Shown here: positions 25,645-35,015 of the stretch, piece after piece
Layout of the letters: every line of letters begins with the position of its first letter
Position numbering within the stretch: position 1 is the stretch's first letter
Assembly: GCA_964629225.1 (NCBI GenBank)
Contig: CAZVQC010000007.1
Coordinates: 1-64,000, forward strand
Origin: RUG14199 sp964629225
Lineage (GTDB): Bacteria > Bacillota > Clostridia > Oscillospirales > CAG-272
DNA: 64,000 nucleotides
Reading direction: 5' to 3'
Translations under genes and position numbers: made by a program
The notes under the pieces: model-generated
What the model saw: only the letters and a program-made list of their open reading frames with translations
Database searches by the model: none
What the model was told of the DNA's origin: nothing

Positions 25645-27567
25645 GTCGGTAACGTCGCATCTTGAAAGTATCAATTTTTCACACTCGGATATCGGGAGGA
25701 CTCTTGCAATGTAGAAGCCTTGCATCATGTCGCATCCGATGCCGCGAAGAAAGTTTGACTGCTCGGCGTTCTCTACTCCCTCACAGATTACCGTGGCACC
25801 GGAATTGTGGACGAGGGATACGATATCCCGAAGCATCTGACGGCGGCGGGATGTCTTGAATGAGGCGAGTAAGTCCTTCTCTATCTTGACGGTATCGATC
25901 TCGTTATCGTAGATGTCCGCAAGGGAGGAAAAACCCGCTCCCATGTCGTCGATCGCCACTTTGAATCCAAGTTTTTTTACGAATTCTATGTTCTTCGACA
26001 CCGTGGCGGAATCGGTGCTTAGCAGATCCTCCGTGACCTCGATGACAAGGCGGCTGTGGGAAAAATTATATTCTGCCGCAATAGCGGAGATATTTTTTGC
26101 GTAGTCCTCTTTTGAAAAAGAGAGCCTTGTGAAATTGCAGGTGATAAAGAGCCTGTCAAGGGGCGGCTTTGACCAGCTTGCAAGCTTTTCACAGGCGGCC
26201 TTGAAGATCAAAAGGTCGTGCTCCACTATCATGCCCGTTCTGCTCAGGATCGGAATGTATTCGTGGGGGTGAAGGAGACCGTAGTCCCTGTTATGCCAGC
26301 GTGACAGCATCTCTCCACCGCAGAACCGGCCGTTCTTACAGTCGAAGATCAGTTGCATATAGGGGCGAAACTCTTCGTTTTCAAGGGCAGAGCTGAGTCC
26401 GGATGAGAGTTTTTGAGCCTTTTTGACCTCTGCTATCTGTTTGTCGGAGCCGAGGTGGTAGGGAAGGTCGTTTGCCTCGGCGTACAGGTAGCCCAGTTTC
26501 GCATTGTAGAGAAGTCTTTCCGTATCAGCCCCCGGATGCTCGCACATACGGCAGTATCCCGCTCTGAAGAGAGGAACCCGGTTCATGGCGAACTGAGCTA
26601 CGTATTTGTTGACTCCCTCCACTGCTTCTGCGATCCGTCTCTCGGCGGTGTTTTCGTTTTCCGCCTGGTACAGGAAGGCAAAGACCCCGTTTCCGAGGTG
26701 GGCTACGTACTCGGTCGCAGCGGTGTAGCCGGTGAGTTTCACCGCAGCGTATTTTGCCGCATCCCGAAGGGAGAGTGTTGCCGAGAGCGCTTCAAGTGCC
26801 TTTTCGTCGATGCCGACATAAGCAAGACAGTAGAGTCCCCGTGACTGCTCCGAAATGAGGTTGCCGAGAACGTAATTACAGTAGTCTCCGTTCCCCACTC
26901 CGGTATCCTCGTCTATCAGTGCATCAAGCTCGCTTGTGCGTCGGCTTTTTCGGATGACTGCGATAGCGGTGATGAGTACCGATATCATAACGGTGGCGGT
27001 AAGAGCGGAGATAAGAAGGATCCGCTGTGCGCGGGTCATATCCCTTCCTTCGGTGGCGGTATCGATGATGATACCGGCCTTTTCATTATCCGGGATGGTC
27101 TGCAGAGCGCCTTCGATCTTATTTTTCAGTTCCACGGAGGCGATGGAGGTAAGACCGATGCCGTAGCTCACTGTTTCTCCGTTACGCTCGGCGGTTATGA
27201 AGGACACTTCTCTGACATTCGAAAAGGCCTCGCTTCCGATGACGATACCGGATACTATCTCCACCTGACCGTTTTTGACAAGGCTCTTCTGCCTGTTTTC
27301 GCTTCCCGAGGAGATGTAGGTGAAGTCGATGCCTGTAAGATCCGAGATCCTTTCAAGCATATCCGGGATAACGCCTTTGTATTCTCCGGTGTCTCTGTCA
27401 TAATACTCTATCGGGTAGTTGTCGGGGTTCCCCGCAACGAACACGGAAACGGCGTTTCCTCCACCCGACGGCTCAGCCGTCACCGATGCCGAGACTCCGC
27501 TTGCCGATACGATCGCCACAAGAAGGGATATTGCGGCAATTACGGTCGCTTTAATACTTTTGTTCAT
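25609..27567 (-). CDS. Membrane EAL phosphodiesterase with periplasmic-binding-like sensor and degenerate GGDEF
   Basis: A 652-residue protein. Signal or anchor helix (about 8-28), an extracellular half resembling the first lobe of SBP_bac_3 solute-binding proteins (about 38-165), a membrane helix (about 180-205), a GGDEF-like domain with the loop replaced by LGNGV (about 290), then an EAL domain (about 395-635). Catalytic positions look retained: the EAL glutamate (as EML), CNFTR, IEVTED, AIDDMG, VKIEKD, CEGVE and MMQGF. So it probably hydrolyses c-di-GMP, perhaps with the dead GGDEF as a GTP sensor. It is the last gene of the riboswitch operon, overlapping the coiled-coil gene by 17 bases. 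Its stop lies inside a tandem repeat. Confidence 0.9.
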   Translation of the reverse strand: MNKSIKATVIAAISLLVAIVSASGVSASVTAEPSGGGNAVSVFVAGNPDNYPIEYYDRDTGEYKGVIPDMLERISDLTGIDFTYISSGSENRQKSLVKNGQVEIVSGIVIGSEAFSNVREVSFITAERNGETVSYGIGLTSIASVELKNKIEGALQTIPDNEKAGIIIDTATEGRDMTRAQRILLISALTATVMISVLITAIAVIRKSRRTSELDALIDEDTGVGNGDYCNYVLGNLISEQSRGLYCLAYVGIDEKALEALSATLSLRDAAKYAAVKLTGYTAATEYVAHLGNGVFAFLYQAENENTAERRIAEAVEGVNKYVAQFAMNRVPLFRAGYCRMCEHPGADTERLLYNAKLGYLYAEANDLPYHLGSDKQIAEVKKAQKLSSGLSSALENEEFRPYMQLIFDCKNGRFCGGEMLSRWHNRDYGLLHPHEYIPILSRTGMIVEHDLLIFKAACEKLASWSKPPLDRLFITCNFTRLSFSKEDYAKNISAIAAEYNFSHSRLVIEVTEDLLSTDSATVSKNIEFVKKLGFKVAIDDMGAGFSSLADIYDNEIDTVKIEKDLLASFKTSRRRQMLRDIVSLVHNSGATVICEGVENAEQSNFLRGIGCDMMQGFYIARVLPISECEKLILSRCDVTDRRIAAPNSCAE

Positions 27568-28114
27568 CGGCTTCGGTTTCCAATGCGGAGATCTTGCCTT
27601 CCGCTATTGAGAGCTTTGTTTCGGTCTCTTCAAGGACGGAAGAGATCTCGTTCTTAACTCTCGATACCTTTCTTGAGTACTCGGCAAGTCTTGCTTTTTC
27701 AAGTTCATTTTTCCTTCGGTTCTCTTCAATGAAGGCTTCGTTTTCACGGATGGACTTTTCTCTTAATATCCGTGCAAATTCCTTTGCCTCCGCTAACATC
27801 GCAGCGATCTCCTCGGCCAGGGCGAGCTGCTTATCCGTGTCGGTACGGTAGTTCTCGTTTTCCTCGGTCAGCTTTTTTATGAGGGCTTCTTTTTCGGTGA
27901 TCTCTCTTTTGAGGACGTCATTTTCTCCCTCAAGACACATCAGCTTCTCGCTTAGCTCCGTGTTTTTTGCGTTGAGTTCCGAGATGGTCGACTGTCTGTC
28001 TTTTTTAGCGTCTTCGACCTTTTGGGAGCAGACTCGGTTAAGATCGGCAATGTACTCATAGACACTGCTTTTTTTGAACCCGAAAAGTCCGCTCTTCATA
28101 TTATTCAGTTCCAT
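27551..28114 (-). CDS. DivIVA-like coiled-coil protein
   Basis: A 187-residue cytoplasmic protein. Residues about 9-26 (GLFGFKKSSVYEYIADLN) match the N-terminal DivIVA/GpsB membrane-targeting segment. Nearly all the rest is charged heptad-repeat coiled coil, with no other domain. AAGGAG lies seven bases before the ATG. It lies 10 bases after the GT2 gene. Inference: it may place the glycosyltransferase complex at poles or septa. It is a paralogue in style, not in sequence length, of the DivIVA protein at 17.1-18.4 kb. Confidence 0.75.
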   Translation of the reverse strand: MELNNMKSGLFGFKKSSVYEYIADLNRVCSQKVEDAKKDRQSTISELNAKNTELSEKLMCLEGENDVLKREITEKEALIKKLTEENENYRTDTDKQLALAEEIAAMLAEAKEFARILREKSIRENEAFIEENRRKNELEKARLAEYSRKVSRVKNEISSVLEETETKLSIAEGKISALETEADEQKY

Positions 28115-28124
28115 TTTGATCTCC

Positions 28125-29528
28125 TTATTTGAAATTGATCTTTTTGCGCTCTATCCTTCCCCATTGCAGTTTCTTTCTTCTGTAGCCGACGAATGACAGC
28201 CCCCTGACCCAAGCAAGGATGAAGCGAAGGAAGGTTATCTCAAACAGACACAGAAGGCAGGCCTTAAGGGCATCCCCAAAGGAGACCTTCAAGTCCGATG
28301 TGTAGATGCGGGAGAAGAAGGCTGTCAGTGACAGAACGCTCCCGAACACCGCGTAAATGAGGAAGAACAGTATCATGAACGGTACGTTGATCAGATCTAC
28401 CAGATAGGCGAGCACCACGGTAAGTACTCCGAATATCTCGATGTAGGGTGACAAAAGCTCGTAGAGCAGAAAATAGAAGTAGGAAATGAAGCTTACAACA
28501 CCGAATTTCGGATTGAACAGTATCCTTCGGTGCTTGTGCATGCTTTGGAAAAGTCCCAAGTGCCACCGTTTTCGCTGCTTTTTTAAGTCCCTCATTGTCT
28601 CCGGTGCCTGAGTCCAGCAGATGGCATCGGTGGCATAGCAGATGCAGTAGTCCATGTTGTTGATCCGACAGTATTCATGGAGCTTCACCACAAGTTCCAT
28701 GTCCTCGCCGAGAGTATTGCTATCATACCCGCCGGCGGCTACCACCACGTCTTTCTTGAAAAGCCCGAAAGCACCGGATATGATGAGCGAACCGTTGAAT
28801 TTGTCAAACAGTATCCTCGATGCCAAGAAGGAGCGGTCATACTCCAGCACCTGCATGGCGGCAATGATGTTCCTTGGAAGGCGGTAGCTCTTTACTCGGC
28901 AATTCTCAAGTTCCACGTCGTTTGAGAGGCGGATGAGCCCGCCGACAGCCACCACGTTTTTCTTTTGCAAAATAGGCTCGGTTATGTTCTTGAGTGAATC
29001 GTATTGAAGTACCGAGTCCGCATCCATGCAGATAAAATAGGGATAGTTTGCCGCATTGATACCCATGTTAAGCGCATCTGCCTTGCCGCCGTTCTTTTTT
29101 CTTATGACGGTGAGAGGCACCTTCGTGTCCGAGGTCTCGTAGATGAACTCCTCCGGCTGACAGGATATCTGCCTTCGTATGGGGCGGTCTACCGGATGCA
29201 TGGAAAAGGCGGTTATCACCTCCGATGCGGTGTTGTCCGTGGATCCGTCATCCACCACGATGATCTCATACAATTTGTAATCAAGCTGCAAAAGTGACTT
29301 CACCGTTTCCACAACGGTCAATTCCTCATTGTAAGCGGGGACGACGATGGTTATCGGCACGAAGTAATCGCTTGGCAGGATGTTTTGAAGCTGCTTTTGC
29401 CTGTGGAGCTTGTAGAGCTCCGAGGAGCCCACCACCACCGACAGAAAGAGGAACGTGGAGTATCCTATGAGGTAGATGAGAAAAAATACCCCGACTCCTT
29501 TGAGAAACGGATCGATAAGACCTGTCAT
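28125..29528 (-). CDS. Processive family 2 glycosyltransferase (membrane)
   Basis: Likely polymerises a polysaccharide from nucleotide sugars and extrudes it. N-terminal membrane helix (about 10-34), then a GT-A domain with VPAYNEE, VVDDGSTDN, CMDADSVL, GEDMEL and the processive-enzyme motif KQRKRW, followed by four or more C-terminal membrane helices. At 467 residues it resembles NodC/IcaA/BcsA-type synthases. No PilZ domain is present, so c-di-GMP is unlikely to act on the enzyme directly through PilZ. The start overlaps the HEAT gene stop (ATGA) and has AAAGGAGGTGA upstream. Sugar specificity is not determinable. Confidence 0.92.
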   Translation of the reverse strand: MTGLIDPFLKGVGVFFLIYLIGYSTFLFLSVVVGSSELYKLHRQKQLQNILPSDYFVPITIVVPAYNEELTVVETVKSLLQLDYKLYEIIVVDDGSTDNTASEVITAFSMHPVDRPIRRQISCQPEEFIYETSDTKVPLTVIRKKNGGKADALNMGINAANYPYFICMDADSVLQYDSLKNITEPILQKKNVVAVGGLIRLSNDVELENCRVKSYRLPRNIIAAMQVLEYDRSFLASRILFDKFNGSLIISGAFGLFKKDVVVAAGGYDSNTLGEDMELVVKLHEYCRINNMDYCICYATDAICWTQAPETMRDLKKQRKRWHLGLFQSMHKHRRILFNPKFGVVSFISYFYFLLYELLSPYIEIFGVLTVVLAYLVDLINVPFMILFFLIYAVFGSVLSLTAFFSRIYTSDLKVSFGDALKACLLCLFEITFLRFILAWVRGLSFVGYRRKKLQWGRIERKKINFK

Positions 29529-30631
29529 ACCGTCACCTCCTTTCTTTCAAGTTCGCCTTTTTTGAGTTTGTACTGCAGTATCTCCGCCGCAAATCTGTCC
29601 TCTCCGTCAAGGACGTCCGCAAGCTCCGGATAGGTGATACCGAGTTTCTCAAGGCTGTCTGCGGAATTGTATCTGACGTACCAGTTTCCGCAGGTCAGAT
29701 TGTGTTTCAGCAGTTCCACCGTTGTATCTCCCGGATAAGTCGCAAGAGCAGAGGAGGCAATGGCGGCGTATTGCCATTTGTCGCTGTCTCTAACGGAACT
29801 GAGGCGGCAGAGCGTCGCGTACGCCACGTCGTAGCGGTATTTTGCAAAGTAACGTATTGCGGAGTAGCGGAGCTCGTCGTCCTCACTTTCATCCTGCAGG
29901 ATCGTGAAAACATACTCACAGTAGTCCGGCGAGGAAAAACGAATGAAGTTGAGGAGGACCACTCTCATCTCTGCCGAAAAAGAGTCAAACTCGGATATTA
30001 TCAGATCGCTCAGCTCCTTGATACTTCCCATGAAATTGAGAAGGCCGTCCGTTATCAGCTTTCCGTGGTAGAACAATCCGCTTCGGTCGATCCGCTTCAG
30101 TGCTTCTATCACGCAACCGCTGTCTCCGGTGGTGTAGAGCGCCTGCATCACGTTTTCACGGCAGTAGATACCGGGCTCATCCAAAAGGCTCAGAAGGATC
30201 CCGGTGATAGAGGGAAAGGCCCTGTTTGCGATAAGGCGGTATTTTTTTACTATGTAGGGGAAGTATGCCGCCTCTATCCTGCCTTTGCCGCTGTAAGTTA
30301 CCGTAAGCGAGATGAAGACTCCGTCAAGCTCGGACAGGTAGAGCTTGACTGCATCGGCGTCCTCAAGATAGGCTCCTTCAAGCATCCGATCGAAGGCCAC
30401 CATGTTACCTACCCGTTTTAATTTCGATCTTAAATACCTTTTGTGACGGTCGTCGCAGGGAAGCCCCTCTTTTATTTTAAGGAGCTGATACTTGACCTCG
30501 GTGTAAAATCCTCGGCTCACCCGTTCGGTTCTCTTGTCACGGTGTTTTAGAAGGATCGCCGTGACGATGTTGAAAAGTATCATCGCAAGGCAGATGAACA
30601 GGTAGACGTAGATCATGGTCTCTACTTTCAT
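29525..30631 (-). CDS. Membrane-anchored HEAT-repeat protein
   Basis: A 368-residue protein with one N-terminal membrane helix (about 5-27) and an all-helical remainder. The C-terminal part has HEAT-like pairs (DDELRYSAIRYFAKYR, KWQYAAIASSALATYP, NWYVRYNSADSLEKLG), so it is likely a cytoplasmic protein-binding scaffold. Both ends overlap their neighbours by four bases (ATGA), which means tight coupling to the glycosidase and the glycosyltransferase. I infer a structural subunit of the synthase complex; no enzymatic motif is visible. Confidence 0.78.
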   Translation of the reverse strand: MKVETMIYVYLFICLAMILFNIVTAILLKHRDKRTERVSRGFYTEVKYQLLKIKEGLPCDDRHKRYLRSKLKRVGNMVAFDRMLEGAYLEDADAVKLYLSELDGVFISLTVTYSGKGRIEAAYFPYIVKKYRLIANRAFPSITGILLSLLDEPGIYCRENVMQALYTTGDSGCVIEALKRIDRSGLFYHGKLITDGLLNFMGSIKELSDLIISEFDSFSAEMRVVLLNFIRFSSPDYCEYVFTILQDESEDDELRYSAIRYFAKYRYDVAYATLCRLSSVRDSDKWQYAAIASSALATYPGDTTVELLKHNLTCGNWYVRYNSADSLEKLGITYPELADVLDGEDRFAAEILQYKLKKGELERKEVTV

Positions 30632-32805
30632 TCCGCATCACCTCCCCAAAAGCTTTTCACATCGTAGTAGGATCTTTTGAGTCTCTCGTGAAAACTCACG
30701 TCGTTGCCCCATCCTTCAAGTTCAAAAAAGTCGAGTTCTACCCGCTCGGAGCTTCCCTGAGTTACTCCAACGTAGATGCCGTCGGTCTCGATGAATTCCA
30801 CCCCGTAATTCCCGTCATAGTAGTCGTCGTGGATCATCATTCTCGAAGGGTCTCCGAAATTGAGAAGTTGCCATGGGAGCTTCACCTCAATGTAGTCTCC
30901 CTTTGCGCAGAAATCCGCAAGGGAGTTAAAATCGTCGCTTTCCGGGTTGGCGTTACCGTATGTGAGTTTTCCGGTCTCAAAGGTCTTCGGAAGGAGATCG
31001 CTGCTGCCGGGAACGGAGATCTCGTTCTTACTTAGAATAAGGGCGATGCTTTTGAAGACCGGAGAGTCCTTGTCCGGAATAAAGCCGGTCTCGTAGGTGT
31101 TGAATTTGTAGATCTCTGCCGAATACGTGGAGCGGAGAGCCTCGTAGCGCTCCTGCACCAGAAGACGGCTGTTTTCGGCGCCGTCAATGACCAAAAGCAG
31201 GTCGGCGGCTCTGCCGAATTTGAGATGGAGATCTTCGGCGTAGTTGCTTCCGGTCTTTTGGATGGTGTCGATGGGAATGTAAAAGGTCTCATTTTCGAAG
31301 TCAAGACCGCTTTTTCTTATCATGAAGTAGAGATACTTCTCGTCGTATTTCATCGATACCGACACGCCCCCGTTTTCGGTCACGGTGTCGTCATCGTTCC
31401 ACTCGGATACGTCACCGTCTACATAGGACACGGACTCATCATCGCCGGGATCGAAGGTCATTATGCCGAAGAATTGCTCACTTGACTGGTAATCGGACCA
31501 ATAGGGAGTTCTAATCAAGTCCACAGCATGAAGGACGTTCCACGTCCTCATGTACCACTCGTCATGCCATGAGAAGATGCAGCTTCCCGCACATCCCGCC
31601 TCCATGATATCGCGATAGCACTCTTCAAGAGCCTTTCCCTGACTGTCCTCGTTCATGGCGCTCTGACCCTGTCCGGCGCTCGCATTAAGACGGGACATCG
31701 TCCGACCGGTGGAAAAACCGAACTCGGATATCACCACCGGTATCGTGTGGTGGCTCGTAAGCATCGTAAGGTAGGCGCGGTAGGTATTCATTCCCTTCGA
31801 CGAGGCGAATACGGTCTTATCAAGACCGTAGGGGCTCCAATCCTCCACGTAGGTCATGTAATCGGGGAAGTAGGGGTAGACGTGGTATGAAGCGAAGTGT
31901 CCTGACTTGAATTCCTCTGTGGGAAGGATGTGTTCCACGTCAATGTAGGCGCATTTTTTGATGACCGAGGTGTCGATAGTGGGATATTCGAAGGGGTCTG
32001 TGGTGGGCCAGTTTGAAAAAGCCATCAGTCTTTGAGCCCCATAGCGCTTCGTCTCGTATTCCGTCACCCCATCCGCCACTCTCGTAAGCATGGTTTCAAA
32101 GGGGGAGGCATCCGGGGAAGTCTTGAAGTATCTGCCGCTGTAGTTCAGCTTCGACTCATCGTCTCGGTATTTGTCGTCGGTGTAGGCCACCGTAAGTTCA
32201 TCCCACTCCACACCCAGAATGTAGCCGATGACCCAATGGGAGATATCCTTAAGGTAACTTCCGTGGCCGGCGCTTGCCATCCTTCCGAGGGAGACTTTTC
32301 TGTTTCCGTGGATGATGTCCACCATTATTTTGCAGTCCTCAAGGAACGTGCCGTAAAAGTCCTCGTGGTAGGCATCTCTGTAGGAGTTCACGACGTAGTC
32401 GTTGACCCAGACTCCGTGGAGAAGATACAGCGGTTCCTCTCTGCCGCTGTTGTACTCGTAAAATGCTTCGTAAAACGGCTGAGATTGGATAGTGTAGATG
32501 CGCACCGTGTTGACGCCCATCTCTTGCATCAGCTCAAACCAACGGATATAGGTCTCCTTGTCGATGGCAAAGTCCGTGGACCATTCTCCCGGATACCCGG
32601 ATCCAAGGTCGACACCTCTTATCTCAAAGGGGACAAAGTCGCCGTTTTCATCCTTCAAGAGGATCTCCTTCCCCTCGGCGGTGGCGTTGACCTCTATCTC
32701 GGAGAGTTGTAACAGCGGAATGTAGACGCCCACGTGAAAGTATAGGTAGTTTCCAAGCAGTACCGCAAGCAATACGGATGCTACGATAATAATAAATTTC
32801 TTCAT
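30628..32805 (-). CDS. Membrane-anchored TIM-barrel glycoside hydrolase-like protein
   Basis: A 725-residue protein anchored by one N-terminal helix (about 4-26). Residues about 60-470 look like a GH2/GH5-type barrel: EIRGVDLGSGYPGEW, EMGVNTVRIYTI, GYILGVEWDE (candidate acid/base), VVISEFGFS (candidate nucleophile) and SCIFSWHDEWY. About 250 further residues are beta-rich, possibly carbohydrate-binding. Pairing a GT2 synthase with its own hydrolase is common in exopolysaccharide operons, where the hydrolase trims or releases polymer. Family and substrate are unassigned. GGAGG precedes the ATG. It follows cotH by 13 bases. Confidence 0.8.
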   Translation of the reverse strand: MKKFIIIVASVLLAVLLGNYLYFHVGVYIPLLQLSEIEVNATAEGKEILLKDENGDFVPFEIRGVDLGSGYPGEWSTDFAIDKETYIRWFELMQEMGVNTVRIYTIQSQPFYEAFYEYNSGREEPLYLLHGVWVNDYVVNSYRDAYHEDFYGTFLEDCKIMVDIIHGNRKVSLGRMASAGHGSYLKDISHWVIGYILGVEWDELTVAYTDDKYRDDESKLNYSGRYFKTSPDASPFETMLTRVADGVTEYETKRYGAQRLMAFSNWPTTDPFEYPTIDTSVIKKCAYIDVEHILPTEEFKSGHFASYHVYPYFPDYMTYVEDWSPYGLDKTVFASSKGMNTYRAYLTMLTSHHTIPVVISEFGFSTGRTMSRLNASAGQGQSAMNEDSQGKALEECYRDIMEAGCAGSCIFSWHDEWYMRTWNVLHAVDLIRTPYWSDYQSSEQFFGIMTFDPGDDESVSYVDGDVSEWNDDDTVTENGGVSVSMKYDEKYLYFMIRKSGLDFENETFYIPIDTIQKTGSNYAEDLHLKFGRAADLLLVIDGAENSRLLVQERYEALRSTYSAEIYKFNTYETGFIPDKDSPVFKSIALILSKNEISVPGSSDLLPKTFETGKLTYGNANPESDDFNSLADFCAKGDYIEVKLPWQLLNFGDPSRMMIHDDYYDGNYGVEFIETDGIYVGVTQGSSERVELDFFELEGWGNDVSFHERLKRSYYDVKSFWGGDAE

Positions 32806-32818
32806 TAGCCTCCTCCTT

Positions 32819-34300
32819 TTACTGCTCGTGGGTCTCGTGGGATCCGTGGGTCTTCGATGCGGCTGAATACTGTTTCAGACTTTCGATGTTTTCATCCATC
32901 CACCTGACCCGTTCATTAAGACAGTTCCTCATTTGGGCGAGGGCATCGTCGTAGCTTCTTAAGTTGCGTTCCTTTGGAATGAGTCGGTCTTCGCTTTCTT
33001 CAAATGAGTAGCCCCACACTTCGAAATTGCGATCGACGGCATCTCCCAGCCACGCGACCGTTTCGTCAATGTAGGCGTTGAGGTTTTCATCGGAAAGTAC
33101 CGTCGTTCGCAGATATTTGTAGCGGTCTATCACCCTTTCGGTGAAATCTTCATCTTGGATGATCCTGTCGAACCAGACGGTACTGAACATGGAAAAACCG
33201 GTCGTGGGGTTGTCGGTCTCCTCGTAGTTGTCAAGGGCGTTGTTGAAATCCCACACGCACATTTTGTACTTCCTGTCCACGTCCTTGTAGATGTAGGTGG
33301 AGTAATAACCGGCATCTCTGTTGAGGGCGACTTCGTTGATTATGAAGTAGTCTACGAAGGAGTCCACATCGACGGTGCTCTTGTAGCCCCTTTTGTCATC
33401 GAAATCGTAGGAGTACAGAGCCTTTTCGAAATCGGAAAACTCAAGCTCGATATTCCGTATCAACTCAGTATCGAGGGATGACAGCCCCGGAGAAACTACG
33501 TTGATCAAGTTGTCTGTCTGCAGCGTGTAGATGCTGAAGGGGGCGATGTTTTTGATCCCGGTGTCGCTACCTCGGTCGTGCCTCAGTATGTAACCGGAGA
33601 AGGTGTTGCGCTTCTCAGTGGTGGACAGCTTTATTCTGGCGTCCTCGTCTCCTGCCGTAACGGTCTCCGTCATAAGGTAGAGTCCCTTGTACTCCCCGTT
33701 TATTATCAGCTCGCAAAAGCGGACATTCGGAGAGTAGTCCATGATCTCTCCCGCCAGATTGTACCACATATAGTTGCGTATCAGAGTCTTGTCGAGAAAC
33801 GGCCCGTGAAGAGCCCATTCGTGATGGGCGGCCATGCCCATCATCTCTCGGTCGTTGTTGGTGCCGTCTTTGTTGACAAGTTCAATGAGATACGGCAGTT
33901 TGTCAAAGAATCTGGAGGAGTTTCCTCTGATCCTGATGCGGATGTCGCTTGAGAGGGTAGCCTTGTCGGAGGGGTGATTGTTTCCCTTTTTCGAGTCGAT
34001 AACGTCCGCTGTTGCCGCAATAGTTTTGTTTCCGTCCTCCGCCATGCCGTGAAGTACCTTCCCGGATCCGGGGTCCAGGTAGGCTTCTCCCGGGATCTCA
34101 ACTCCTCCGGTATCTATCTTGATTATCGGAAGGTGGGTGCAAAGGGAGGTGTCCGGGCAGACGTCACAGGGTGAGTAGCCCGATTCCATACGGTGTTGAA
34201 CGTACCTTTCCTTTTCGCCGTCCGAAAAGATCCACGCACCGCCGATAACGGCAGATACCGCAAGTATCAACGCAACGGCTCCTATCAGCTTGTATTTCAA
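32819..34300 (-). CDS. CotH kinase family protein, exported
   Basis: A 493-residue protein with an N-terminal signal anchor (about 5-27) and a CotH domain. Visible motifs: IRIRGNSSR followed by KLPYLIEL (nucleotide-binding lysine region), ALHGPFLDKTLIRNYM, ELIINGEYKGLYLM and VWDFNNALDN, matching the metal-binding DFN of this atypical kinase fold. CotH of B. subtilis phosphorylates spore-coat proteins; here the domain is predicted outside the membrane. The start is TTG 34300, six bases after AAGGAGC; no ATG is in frame nearby. It shares the operon with VTC and DUF4956 genes, a recurrent trio. The substrate is unknown. Confidence 0.9.
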   Translation of the reverse strand: MKYKLIGAVALILAVSAVIGGAWIFSDGEKERYVQHRMESGYSPCDVCPDTSLCTHLPIIKIDTGGVEIPGEAYLDPGSGKVLHGMAEDGNKTIAATADVIDSKKGNNHPSDKATLSSDIRIRIRGNSSRFFDKLPYLIELVNKDGTNNDREMMGMAAHHEWALHGPFLDKTLIRNYMWYNLAGEIMDYSPNVRFCELIINGEYKGLYLMTETVTAGDEDARIKLSTTEKRNTFSGYILRHDRGSDTGIKNIAPFSIYTLQTDNLINVVSPGLSSLDTELIRNIELEFSDFEKALYSYDFDDKRGYKSTVDVDSFVDYFIINEVALNRDAGYYSTYIYKDVDRKYKMCVWDFNNALDNYEETDNPTTGFSMFSTVWFDRIIQDEDFTERVIDRYKYLRTTVLSDENLNAYIDETVAWLGDAVDRNFEVWGYSFEESEDRLIPKERNLRSYDDALAQMRNCLNERVRWMDENIESLKQYSAASKTHGSHETHEQ

Positions 34301-34315
34301 ACCATGCTCCTTGTA

Positions 34316-34993
34316 TCAGTTCGATATCTCGTCGTTCTGCATCACCACGTTGACGTATTCTACCTTGCCCGCTTTGTAGAGGCTGTCGGTGATGCCGCCT
34401 TCTGCTTTTTCCGCCTTGCGGATCATTTTTTGAGTCACCTCATAGATCAGCTCCACAGTCTCGGATGTTGTGTTTTCCACTCGGAGTATCGCCTTCCCGG
34501 AAAAAAGTTTGTAGATGAGGGATTTTATTATGGGCGTGCAGCCTCTGTCGGCACGAATTATGATGAGCATCCTGTTGTCGTTTTTGATGCATCCCAGTAT
34601 CAGTATCACAAGGAAGACCACTGCACTTCCGATGGAGGCGACAAGAAAGTCTCCGACACCGCAGCATATGCCGATTATGATTGCCCAGAAAATGTAGACA
34701 GTGTCTCTTGAGTCCTTGATGGCCGTTCTGAAACGGACGATGGACAGAGCACCCACCATACCGAGGGACAGCGCAATGTTATTTCCGATAACTGTCATGA
34801 CGGTGCCTGTGAGCACTGTGAGGATGACGAGGGAGGCGTTGAATTTCTTGCTGTAGATAGTACCTCTGTGGGAGATGAAATAGGATATGAAGATGAAAAA
34901 TCCCAGCACCGCAGAGGCGGTGATATTCATCAGTATGTTCTCCCATGTCATGTCGCTTGGGTTGGTGAAAAGTTGGTAGATCTGTTCTCTCAT
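34316..34993 (-). CDS. DUF4956 family membrane protein
   Basis: A 225-residue protein with about four membrane helices in the first 135 residues (GNNIALSLGMVGALSIVRFRT is the best-conserved-looking stretch) and a soluble C-terminal domain of about 85 residues. It matches DUF4956 proteins, which commonly neighbour VTC and CotH genes. Function is unknown; a transport or scaffold role with those partners is only inference. AAGGAG precedes the ATG; it lies 22 bases after the VTC gene. Confidence 0.82.
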   Translation of the reverse strand: MREQIYQLFTNPSDMTWENILMNITASAVLGFFIFISYFISHRGTIYSKKFNASLVILTVLTGTVMTVIGNNIALSLGMVGALSIVRFRTAIKDSRDTVYIFWAIIIGICCGVGDFLVASIGSAVVFLVILILGCIKNDNRMLIIIRADRGCTPIIKSLIYKLFSGKAILRVENTTSETVELIYEVTQKMIRKAEKAEGGITDSLYKAGKVEYVNVVMQNDEISN

Positions 34994-35015
34994 GTCTTTT
35001 TCTCCTTATTAATTA

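Noticed and set aside
28125..29528. PilZ-containing cellulose synthase
   Set aside because: The protein ends after its membrane helices with only a short basic tail; no PilZ motif is present, and the polymer cannot be named.
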